Below, in pieces: positions 1 to 5,362 of a stretch of DNA of 5,362 bases; position 1 is the stretch's first letter, and each line of letters opens with the position of its first letter. Origin of the DNA: Actinomycetota bacterium. Its GTDB lineage: Bacteria; Actinomycetota; Actinomycetes; Nanopelagicales; Nanopelagicaceae. The notes below the pieces were generated by a model. That model saw only the letters and a program-made list of their open reading frames with translations, searched no databases and was not told where the DNA came from. Where the stretch lies: assembly GCA_947494085.1 (NCBI GenBank), contig CANLTP010000071.1:1-5362 (forward strand), written 5' to 3'. A program made the position numbers and the translations under genes.

Positions 1-9
1 AGGCGGATT

Positions 10-1158
10 GTGGCTACACCACAGAATTATTTAGCAGTCATCAAAGTTGTCGGTGTTGGTGGCGGCGGTGTTAATGCAATCAATCGAATGATTGAAGCAG
101 GGCTCAAAGGTGTTGAGTTCATTGCAATTAATACTGATTCACAACAATTAATAATGAGTGATGCTCATGTGAAATTAGATATCGGAAGAAAATTAACTCG
201 TGGACTTGGTGCAGGTGCTGCTCCTGAAATTGGAAGACAAGCCGCACTTGATCACACAGAAGAAATTGAAGAGATGTTGCGGGGTGCGGATATGGTTTTC
301 GTAACTGCTGGTGAAGGTGGTGGCACGGGAACTGGTGGGGCTCCAATAGTTGCAAAGATTGCAAAAGATTTAGGTGCACTAACAGTTGGTGTAGTTACTA
401 AGCCATTTACTTTTGAAGGAAAGCGTCGGACTGCACAAGCAGATGAAGGAATTGCGTTGCTACGTGAAGAAGTCGATACCTTAATTGTTATCCCTAACGA
501 TCGCTTACTTGCAATCTCTGATCGCTCAATTAGTCAGCTAGAAGCATTCCGCAGCGCAGATCAAGTTCTATTATCTGGCGTTCAAGGAATCACAGATTTG
601 ATCACAACTCCGGGGCTAATTAACTTGGACTTTGCAGATGTAAAGAGCGTCATGTCTGGAGCTGGTTCAGCCCTGATGGGAATTGGTTCTGCAAGGGGAG
701 AAGCTCGGGCAACTCGCGCTGCTGAACTTGCAATTTCAAGTCCGCTTCTCGAGGCTTCAATTGACGGTGCACATGGTGTTCTTTTATCAATCGCTGGCGG
801 TTCAGATATCGGGCTATTTGAATTAAGTGAAGCAGCTGAACTAGTTGCGCAGTCTGCGCATCCAGATGCCAACATTATTTTTGGAACTGTTATTGATGAT
901 GCTTTAGGTGATGAAGTTCGGGTAACAGTTATTGCAGCAGGTTTTGATGGCGGTCTACCAAAGCGAGTTTCGGTTCCTGTTATTGATGCTGCTTCACTTT
1001 CAGGAAATGCTGATCCAATCGCTTCTAACGATCCATTAGCTGTGGCGCTAGATATTCCAACGGTTGCAATTTCGACTGCGAACAGCCCACGAAAGCGAAT
1101 CACATTTGAAGATTTGGTATCGGAAGACGATATCGATATTCCAGATTTTATGAAGTAA
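10..1158 (+). CDS. ftsZ: Cell division protein FtsZ
   Basis: FtsZ is the tubulin-like GTPase that polymerises into the cytokinetic Z-ring at mid-cell. The protein has 382 residues, a normal actinobacterial length. Visible motifs are the N-terminal glycine-rich loop [10 protein letters not shown] (15-24), the tubulin signature GGGTGTG (103-109), IPNDRLL (161-167) and the T7 loop NLDFADV (205-211), whose acidic residues D207 and D210 complete GTP hydrolysis in the next subunit. The globular core ends near residue 316. A linker of about 50 residues follows, then a conserved acidic tail DDIDIPDF (373-380), the docking site for SepF. The GTG start gives the usual actinobacterial beginning ([14 protein letters not shown]). 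Only nine upstream bases are visible; AGGCGG at 1-6 could be a poor ribosome binding site. It is first in a compact run of five genes, and its own promoter lies outside the window. Nothing in the catalytic core is missing. Confidence 0.98.
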   Translation: MATPQNYLAVIKVVGVGGGGVNAINRMIEAGLKGVEFIAINTDSQQLIMSDAHVKLDIGRKLTRGLGAGAAPEIGRQAALDHTEEIEEMLRGADMVFVTAGEGGGTGTGGAPIVAKIAKDLGALTVGVVTKPFTFEGKRRTAQADEGIALLREEVDTLIVIPNDRLLAISDRSISQLEAFRSADQVLLSGVQGITDLITTPGLINLDFADVKSVMSGAGSALMGIGSARGEARATRAAELAISSPLLEASIDGAHGVLLSIAGGSDIGLFELSEAAELVAQSAHPDANIIFGTVIDDALGDEVRVTVIAAGFDGGLPKRVSVPVIDAASLSGNADPIASNDPLAVALDIPTVAISTANSPRKRITFEDLVSEDDIDIPDFMK

Positions 1159-1184
1159 TTCCATAAGTTTCAGATAGAGAAATA

Positions 1185-1850
1185 GTGGCGCAAATATTAT
1201 TTACTGCGCGCCACGGTGGTAATTCAATCGGCGAATTCACATCGCTAAATCTGGGTGATCATGTCGGAGATGAATCAAAAACAGTGGTGAACAATCGGAA
1301 AATTCTCCAGAAGATGCTGAGCCGGATAGAACCCAAATTTATGAATCAAGTTCACGGTAATGATGTCGTTGAAGTTAATGGAGGCTCGATGAATCAGGTT
1401 ACGGCGGATGCTCTAATTACTCGTCAATCTGGTTTACCGCTTGCCGTTCTTAGCGCTGATTGCTTGCCGATATTAGTTAAGGGCGAAAATATTGTTGGAG
1501 CCATTCATGCCGGGCGTAAAGGAATATTGAATGGAATCATCGAGCGGACAATTACCAAAATGCGAGAATTGGGCGGCAAAGAACTCAGCGCAACTATCGG
1601 ACCAGCGATTTGTGGCAACTGCTACGAGGTCGATATTCAGATGTATTTAGATGCAATTGAGATTGATCCGAACCTAGCTACAACGCCAGAAACACATGGT
1701 CTCGACTTAAAGAAAGCCGCTGCTGGCCAATTACATTCGCAGAACGTTTCGGTAACTGATCTTGGAATCTGCACAGCTCATGATCCAAATTACTTCTCAT
1801 ACCGCAGAGATGGAGTCTCAGGTCGAAGCGCGGGGGTAATCGTTTTATGA
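1185..1850 (+). CDS. pgeF: PgeF/YlmD-type peptidoglycan editing factor, multicopper oxidase-like (laccase domain) protein
   Basis: This is a cytoplasmic protein of the DUF152/YfiH/YlmD family. E. coli PgeF (YfiH) prevents wrong amino acids entering the peptidoglycan stem peptide. Relatives, including human FAMIN/LACC1, act on purine nucleosides as phosphorylases or deaminases. The three metal ligands of the family are present: H57 in QVHG, C93 in SADCLP and H108 in AIHAGRKG. Other hallmarks are SLNLGDHVGD (20-29), GPAICGNCYEV (139-149) and a C terminus with FSYRRDG and GRSAGVI. At 221 residues it is slightly shorter than many homologues (about 240-250). The GTG start is forced: an in-frame TAA lies at 1164-1166 and no other start codon falls between. 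Only a weak AGAGA (1176-1180) precedes it. It lies 26 bases after ftsZ and overlaps yggS by four bases. Family assignment is firm; which activity matters in this organism is not shown by sequence. Confidence 0.93.
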   Translation: MAQILFTARHGGNSIGEFTSLNLGDHVGDESKTVVNNRKILQKMLSRIEPKFMNQVHGNDVVEVNGGSMNQVTADALITRQSGLPLAVLSADCLPILVKGENIVGAIHAGRKGILNGIIERTITKMRELGGKELSATIGPAICGNCYEVDIQMYLDAIEIDPNLATTPETHGLDLKKAAAGQLHSQNVSVTDLGICTAHDPNYFSYRRDGVSGRSAGVIVL

Positions 1851-2515
1851 GTAGTCGTAGCGAAGAACTTAGCGCGAACTTAAATGCCATCAAATCTCGG
1901 ATAAGCGTTGCTGCACAGAGCGCAGGTAGAAGTGCTGAAGAAGTCACACTGATAGTTGTAACAAAAACTTTTCCAGCCAGCGATGCTCAGATTCTCTATG
2001 AGTTGGGGGTTCGGGATTTTGGCGAAAATCGAGATCAAGAAGCTTCGGTAAAGTCAACGGAACTGCCAGATGATTGCCGGTGGCATTTTCAGGGACAAAT
2101 CCAGAGCAATAAATTGAAGTCAATTGCTAATTGGGCTGATGTTTTACATTCGATCGATGATATTGCTCATGCTAATAAATTGAATTCGTTAGTCGCATCA
2201 AAGGACATTTTTATTCAAGTATCACTAGATAATCAGCCAAATCGCGGGGGAGTTCTGCCTGAGTTAATCCCAGAATTTCTCGAAGAGATATCAGCTTTTT
2301 CCAACCTAAAGATTCGCGGGCTGATGGCGGTGGCACCGCTAGATGAAGAGCCGGTGATTGCATTCCAGAGATTGAAGGCGCTCTCGGATCGGGTGGTAAA
2401 AACGCAGCCAACGGCCCACGAGATTTCTGCGGGAATGAGCAATGACTTCGAGGCAGCTATTTCTCAGGGTGCGACACATATCCGTATTGGGAGCCAAATA
2501 CTCGGGGTTCGCTAG
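1847..2515 (+). CDS. yggS: YggS/YlmE/PLPBP family pyridoxal phosphate homeostasis protein
   Basis: This is a soluble, PLP-binding TIM-barrel protein related to the N-terminal domain of alanine racemase. The family has no settled enzymatic activity; it buffers free PLP and affects amino acid and cofactor balance. The Schiff-base lysine is K40 in VVTKTFP. Other family blocks are FGENRDQE (58-65), WHFQGQIQSNK (79-89), RGLMAVAPL (157-165) and AGMSNDFEAAI (195-205). RIGSQILG (213-220) is the phosphate-binding end. The length of 222 residues is normal. The ATG shares an ATGA overlap with the pgeF stop, so translation is probably coupled; a G-rich GGGGGT at 1832-1837 is the only candidate ribosome site. 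Its place between pgeF and sepF matches ylmE in Bacillus and the equivalent gene in Streptomyces. The motifs make the family call secure. Confidence 0.95.
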   Translation: MSSRSEELSANLNAIKSRISVAAQSAGRSAEEVTLIVVTKTFPASDAQILYELGVRDFGENRDQEASVKSTELPDDCRWHFQGQIQSNKLKSIANWADVLHSIDDIAHANKLNSLVASKDIFIQVSLDNQPNRGGVLPELIPEFLEEISAFSNLKIRGLMAVAPLDEEPVIAFQRLKALSDRVVKTQPTAHEISAGMSNDFEAAISQGATHIRIGSQILGVR

Positions 2516-2524
2516 TCCTTAACT

Positions 2525-2530
2525 TACGCT
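2525..2530 (+). promoter_or_regulatory. Possible -10 element for a leaderless sepF transcript
   Basis: TACGCT fits the actinobacterial -10 pattern TANNNT. It ends six bases before the A of the sepF ATG at 2537, the spacing expected if transcription starts at the first base of the start codon. There is no Shine-Dalgarno sequence in the 21-base gap after yggS, which agrees with leaderless initiation. I see no -35 element at normal spacing, though actinobacterial promoters often lack one. A hexamer with three fixed positions arises easily by chance, so this is a hypothesis. Confidence 0.3.
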
Positions 2531-2536
2531 TATCCC

Positions 2537-3022
2537 ATGGCTAATGCATTTAGAAAAGCAGCGAACTTTCTTGGACTAGTTGATGATGAAGAATTTGATC
2601 AATCAACTCCAGTAGCAACACAGAGCGAATCACGTTTCAGTCGACCATTGCGTCCTGCAGCACCGGTAGAAACTGAAAGCCCAACCTATCTTCGTAGCGC
2701 GCCAACTCGGGGAGTCACACCAGTTGCACAACCAAATGTAGTTGTCGATCACATTGTTACTTTGCATCCACGGATGTATAGCGATGTTCGAGGAATTGGC
2801 GAGCACTATCGACTTGGTCAACCAGTAATCATGAACTTAAGTGACATGGAAGAATCAGAACGCAAGCGCATGATTGACTTTGCTTCAGGTTTAGTCTTCG
2901 GACATTACGGCAGCATAGAACGAGTAACTTCAAAAGTATTTCTATTGACACCGCCAAATGTAAAAGTTAGTAACGAAGATAAGACCGCGGCCGCACAGGC
3001 CAGCTTCTTCAACCAGAGCTGA
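2537..3022 (+). CDS. sepF: Cell division protein SepF (YlmF), membrane tether of FtsZ
   Basis: SepF binds the inner membrane and the FtsZ C-terminal tail, anchoring and bundling the Z-ring. Most Actinobacteria lack FtsA and ZipA, so it is their main early FtsZ anchor. The 161-residue protein shows the expected three parts. The N-terminal helix, about residues 1-14 (MANAFRKAANFLGL), is suited to lie in the membrane surface. A variable proline-rich linker runs to about 67. The dimerising DUF552 core covers about 68-145 and includes HPRMYSD (77-83), GQPVIMNLSDM (94-104), KRMIDFASGL (110-119) and GSIERVTSKVFLLTP (125-139). The tail ASFFNQS (155-161) is typical of actinobacterial SepF. The ATG at 2537 gives the correct membrane helix; the in-frame yggS stop at 2513-2515 bars any far upstream start. 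No ribosome site is visible. It lies seven bases before yggT. No residue of the core looks abnormal. Confidence 0.97.
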   Translation: MANAFRKAANFLGLVDDEEFDQSTPVATQSESRFSRPLRPAAPVETESPTYLRSAPTRGVTPVAQPNVVVDHIVTLHPRMYSDVRGIGEHYRLGQPVIMNLSDMEESERKRMIDFASGLVFGHYGSIERVTSKVFLLTPPNVKVSNEDKTAAAQASFFNQS

Positions 3023-3029
3023 TTCGTAA

Positions 3030-3326
3030 GTGAGTCTGCTATTTCGTTTGCTGGATACTGCTCTAAATATTTTCATTTTAGCTCTAGTGGGCAGATTAAT
3101 TTTGGACTACGTCCGAATCTTTAAGCCATCATGGCGTCCTCAAGGAATTGTTTTAGCGGTTGCTGAATTTATTTATGCAATTACTGATCCAGTTGTTAAC
3201 TTTGTTCGTCGTTTTATTCCACCACTTCGGTTAGGCCCAGTGGCACTCGATCTTTCATTCATTGTAATGTTCCTCGGAGCACAACTTCTCTCCGGGGTGC
3301 TTTCGACTATTGCCGCAAGCCTTTAA
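3030..3326 (+). CDS. yggT: YggT/YlmG family integral membrane protein
   Basis: This is a small protein of 98 residues with two predicted membrane spans, about residues 8-28 and 70-95. Between them is a polar, basic loop carrying SWRPQG (34-39) and TDPVVNFVRRFIPPLRLG (52-69), the signature of the YggT/YlmG family. Family members are placed with division genes in many bacteria. Plant YlmG relatives affect nucleoid or plastid organisation, but the bacterial function is not settled. The GTG start is certain because an in-frame TAA (3027-3029) sits directly before it and the protein begins at the conserved point. No Shine-Dalgarno sequence is visible; the seven-base gap from sepF suggests coupled translation. 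It is the last gene of the forward run: divIVA, which usually follows, is absent. Its TAA stop overlaps the ileS stop on the other strand. Confidence 0.92.
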   Translation: MSLLFRLLDTALNIFILALVGRLILDYVRIFKPSWRPQGIVLAVAEFIYAITDPVVNFVRRFIPPLRLGPVALDLSFIVMFLGAQLLSGVLSTIAASL

Positions 3327-5362
3327 CTATTTTTAGATAGTTCTAACCAAAGCCCTAGCTCGTTACTCTCATCGCTTTTATCTACGATGTTTTCGAATTT
3401 AGTTGCCAAGGTTTCATCACCAATATCTTTGAGATTTTTCAGAATCGCGGCGCTTACTTGGGGATTAGCGCCCCAACGAACCGAGATTCGATCACTGATT
3501 TCAAAACCAGATTGTTTTCGCTCTTCCTGAATCGCTCTAATTACTTCACGAACAGTTCCCGCTTCGATTAAGGCGGGTGTAAGAGCTAAATCAAGTGCCA
3601 CGCTCTCGCCACTGTGGCTTGCAACCGACCAGCCAGCTTTTGGAGTTTCGGTAATCACTAAATCCTCTAAATCGATTACAGCGGGTTTGGCGCCACCGAA
3701 ACTAACTTCAAAGCTTCCGGATGCCCGAATTTTTGAAACTAGATCACCGTGGTCAAGAGCTGAAATAGCTTTGGCAATCGCCTGAACATCCCCACCAAAT
3801 TTCGCACCGATAGTTCGGAAATTGGCTTTGACCGAGATACTTACTAAATCTGCACCTGCGGAAGCAATCTCATCAAGGCGCTGCACGTTAAGTTCATCAG
3901 AGATGTGGGAGCGAATTTCTTGGTCCATGTCGTCCCAACCATTTGCAGCAACAAGTGCCCGCGCAAGTGGTTGACGAATCTTTACCTTCGATTCAGCTCG
4001 CGCCGCCCGGCCAAGTTCAACAAGTCTGCGTGATAGGCGAACTGATTTAGAAAGTTTCTCATCTATTTTCTTTGGGTTACTTACTGGAAAATTAGTTAGG
4101 TGCACTGATTCGGCTTCGTTTGGTTCTAAATTGCGAATCATTTCTTGCCAGACGTGCTCAGTAATGAATGGCACCATCGGAGCCATAAGTTTTGTGATCT
4201 CTTTCAGTGAGTGGTAAAGAGTGTTAAGTGCGGCGCTTTCACCATCCCAGAATTTACGACGAGATCTACGCACGTACCAGTTTGAAAGATCGTCAATGAA
4301 CTGGCCAATGAGAGTTCCGGCAGTCTGAGAATCGTAATTTTCGTAAGCCTCATCGACCTTTGCAATTAAGTTATTGAGTTCGGAGATAATCCATCGATCC
4401 ATCGTTGATGAGTCATCTGAAAGTCCCGTTAATTTAAAGTCAGATGCCTTCGCATATAACGTAAAGAATGAGACGGTGTTCCAATAGGTCAGAAGCGTTT
4501 TTCTAACCACATCAGTTATTGCATCATGTCCAACTCGACGCGAGCTCCAAGGAGATCCCGCTGCCAACATGTACCAGCGAACTGCATCGGCTCCGTGCTG
4601 ATCCATCAGTGGCATTGGTTCTAGAACATTGCCTAGATGTTTGCTCATTTTGCGACCATCTTTATCCAAGATGTGGCCAAGACATAGAACGGTTTTATAA
4701 GAACTTTGATCGAAGACCAGAGTTCCAATTGTCATTAAGGTGTAAAACCAGCCTCTAGTTTGGTCTATGGCCTCGCAAATGAAATCAGCTGGATAGGAAG
4801 CTTTGAATTTCTCAACTGAACCTTCTTTATGAGGATAGCCCCACTGCGCAAATGGCATAGCCCCGGAATCAAACCAGCAATCAATAACTTCTGGCGTACG
4901 AGCCATCTTTAAATTGCATTCGGCGCAATTAAAAGTAATGTCATCGACGAATGGACGATGTGGATCTGATTTAGAGAGGTCGGTTCCGGATAATTCTCCA
5001 AGTTCTGCAAGTGAACCAACGCAGATTTCATGTTTGTTCTCGCAGCGCCAGATTGGAAGCGGAGTGCCCCAATAGCGATTTCTAGAAATAGCCCAGTCAA
5101 TATTGTTATTCAACCAATCGCCGTAGCGACCAGTTTTAATTGTTTCGGGATGCCAATCAGTATTGGCATTTTCGCGGAGCAGCGCATCTTTGATTTCAGT
5201 TGTCCGGATATACCAGGATGGTTGGGCGTAATACATCAGGGCGGTGTGGCAGCGCCAGCAATGAGGATACGAATGTTCGTATTGCTGTTGCTTGAAGAGG
5301 AGGCCCTTAGATTTAAGTTCCTTAATCAATAACTTATCGGCATCTTTGAAAAATACGCCACC
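3323..5362 (-). CDS. ileS: Isoleucyl-tRNA synthetase, C-terminal two thirds (5' end beyond the window)
   Basis: This class I synthetase charges tRNA-Ile in the cytoplasm. The frame stays open to base 5362, giving 679 visible residues (numbered from the edge); roughly 350 N-terminal residues with the HIGH motif and most of the editing domain are outside. Visible blocks are HSYPHCWRC (30-38), DWAISRNRYWGTPLPIW (89-105), CWFDSG (162-167) and the ATP-site loop KMSKH (238-242), the usual actinobacterial form of KMSKS. An anticodon-binding helical domain (about 321-470) includes WYVRRSRRKFW (362-372). The C-terminal part after KVKIRQPL (459-466) resembles DUF5915 of the long, eukaryote-like IleRS2 class, with no C-terminal zinc finger. 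C107, C114, C146 and C149 form a likely zinc site, with H111 an alternative ligand. A TTG at 5327-5329 is not the start because homology continues upstream of it. Its stop overlaps that of yggT. Confidence 0.97.
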   Translation of the reverse strand, partial: GGVFFKDADKLLIKELKSKGLLFKQQQYEHSYPHCWRCHTALMYYAQPSWYIRTTEIKDALLRENANTDWHPETIKTGRYGDWLNNNIDWAISRNRYWGTPLPIWRCENKHEICVGSLAELGELSGTDLSKSDPHRPFVDDITFNCAECNLKMARTPEVIDCWFDSGAMPFAQWGYPHKEGSVEKFKASYPADFICEAIDQTRGWFYTLMTIGTLVFDQSSYKTVLCLGHILDKDGRKMSKHLGNVLEPMPLMDQHGADAVRWYMLAAGSPWSSRRVGHDAITDVVRKTLLTYWNTVSFFTLYAKASDFKLTGLSDDSSTMDRWIISELNNLIAKVDEAYENYDSQTAGTLIGQFIDDLSNWYVRRSRRKFWDGESAALNTLYHSLKEITKLMAPMVPFITEHVWQEMIRNLEPNEAESVHLTNFPVSNPKKIDEKLSKSVRLSRRLVELGRAARAESKVKIRQPLARALVAANGWDDMDQEIRSHISDELNVQRLDEIASAGADLVSISVKANFRTIGAKFGGDVQAIAKAISALDHGDLVSKIRASGSFEVSFGGAKPAVIDLEDLVITETPKAGWSVASHSGESVALDLALTPALIEAGTVREVIRAIQEERKQSGFEISDRISVRWGANPQVSAAILKNLKDIGDETLATKFENIVDKSDESNELGLWLELSKNS
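3325..3342. repeat. Inverted repeat at the convergent gene ends, possible weak bidirectional terminator
   Basis: A perfect six-base inverted repeat (AACTAT and ATAGTT) flanks a six-base loop and overlaps the end of yggT and the last codons of ileS. It is the only symmetrical structure exactly at the junction. The stem holds a single G-C pair, and no run of T follows on the top strand nor the equivalent run on the bottom strand. It does not meet the usual criteria for an intrinsic terminator. It may be chance in AT-rich sequence; position is the only argument for a role. Confidence 0.3.

Noticed and set aside
128..379. An 83-codon minus-strand open frame opposite the FtsZ GTPase motif
   Set aside because: The product is a low-complexity His/Gln/Leu-rich sequence created by antisense reading of glycine and acidic codons; no start signal or family likeness.
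582..1103. A 173-codon open frame on the minus strand opposite ftsZ
   Set aside because: It lies wholly inside ftsZ, its serine- and alanine-rich product matches no family I know, and it is explained by the codon composition of the conserved sense gene.
1130..1139. Perfect palindrome ATATCGATAT near the ftsZ end
   Set aside because: It is explained by the codons of the conserved Asp-Ile-Asp-Ile tail; there is no reason to call it an operator.
2985..2994. GC-only patch holding overlapping SacII and NotI recognition sequences near the sepF end
   Set aside because: It encodes the Thr-Ala-Ala-Ala part of a normal SepF tail with no break in homology, so it is not a cloning scar or insertion.
3276..3303. 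GGAGCAC/GTGCTTT stem inside the yggT end as a terminator for the forward genes
   Set aside because: The 14-base loop, two G-U pairs and only three T bases make it a poor terminator, and it lies in the second membrane span coding region.
4519..4758. A 79-codon plus-strand open frame opposite the IleS KMSKH region
   Set aside because: It is antisense to the most conserved part of ileS and has no ribosome site or family match, so it is a shadow.
5327..5329. TTG codon that could be taken as the ileS start
   Set aside because: The frame continues open to the window edge (GGVFFKDADKL) and a start here would lack the HIGH motif and editing domain; the true start is outside.
5030..5332. A 100-codon plus-strand open frame opposite ileS
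   Set aside because: The minus strand carries unmistakable IleS motifs over the same bases, and the plus product shows no recognisable domain.

Overview
The window is the distal end of a division and cell wall (dcw) gene cluster from a low-to-mid-40s % GC actinobacterium (GC estimated by eye from a few lines). Protein motifs point to Actinobacteria. FtsZ begins with an actinobacterial N terminus and ends in an acidic D-I-D-I-P-D-F tail. SepF ends in an FFNQS-type tail, YggT carries the actinobacterial SWRP loop, and IleS has the KMSKH form of the KMSKS loop. The modest GC, very short gaps, scarce Shine-Dalgarno sequences and shortened proteins suggest a streamlined lineage such as the freshwater Nanopelagicales (acI) group. 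That placement is inference, not proof.

Layout. On the + strand are five tightly packed genes: ftsZ (10-1158), pgeF/ylmD (1185-1850), yggS/ylmE (1847-2515), sepF/ylmF (2537-3022) and yggT/ylmG (3030-3326). On the - strand is the 3' two thirds of ileS (3323-5362), whose start lies beyond the right edge. The two strands converge with their stop codons sharing a TTAA tetranucleotide. No stretch above 26 bases is non-coding, and I see no RNA genes, mobile elements or CRISPR arrays.

How the genes fit together. FtsZ polymerises into the division ring, and SepF is the membrane tether that binds its C-terminal tail in Actinobacteria. YggT is a small membrane protein of the same cluster. PgeF guards peptidoglycan composition, and YggS maintains pyridoxal phosphate balance. 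IleS charges tRNA-Ile.

The order pgeF-yggS-sepF-yggT is shared with Bacillus and Streptomyces, where divIVA and then ileS normally follow. Here divIVA is missing from its place and ileS faces the other way. That is the most notable feature of the window. Otherwise this is conserved housekeeping DNA, and I found no convincing undescribed system.
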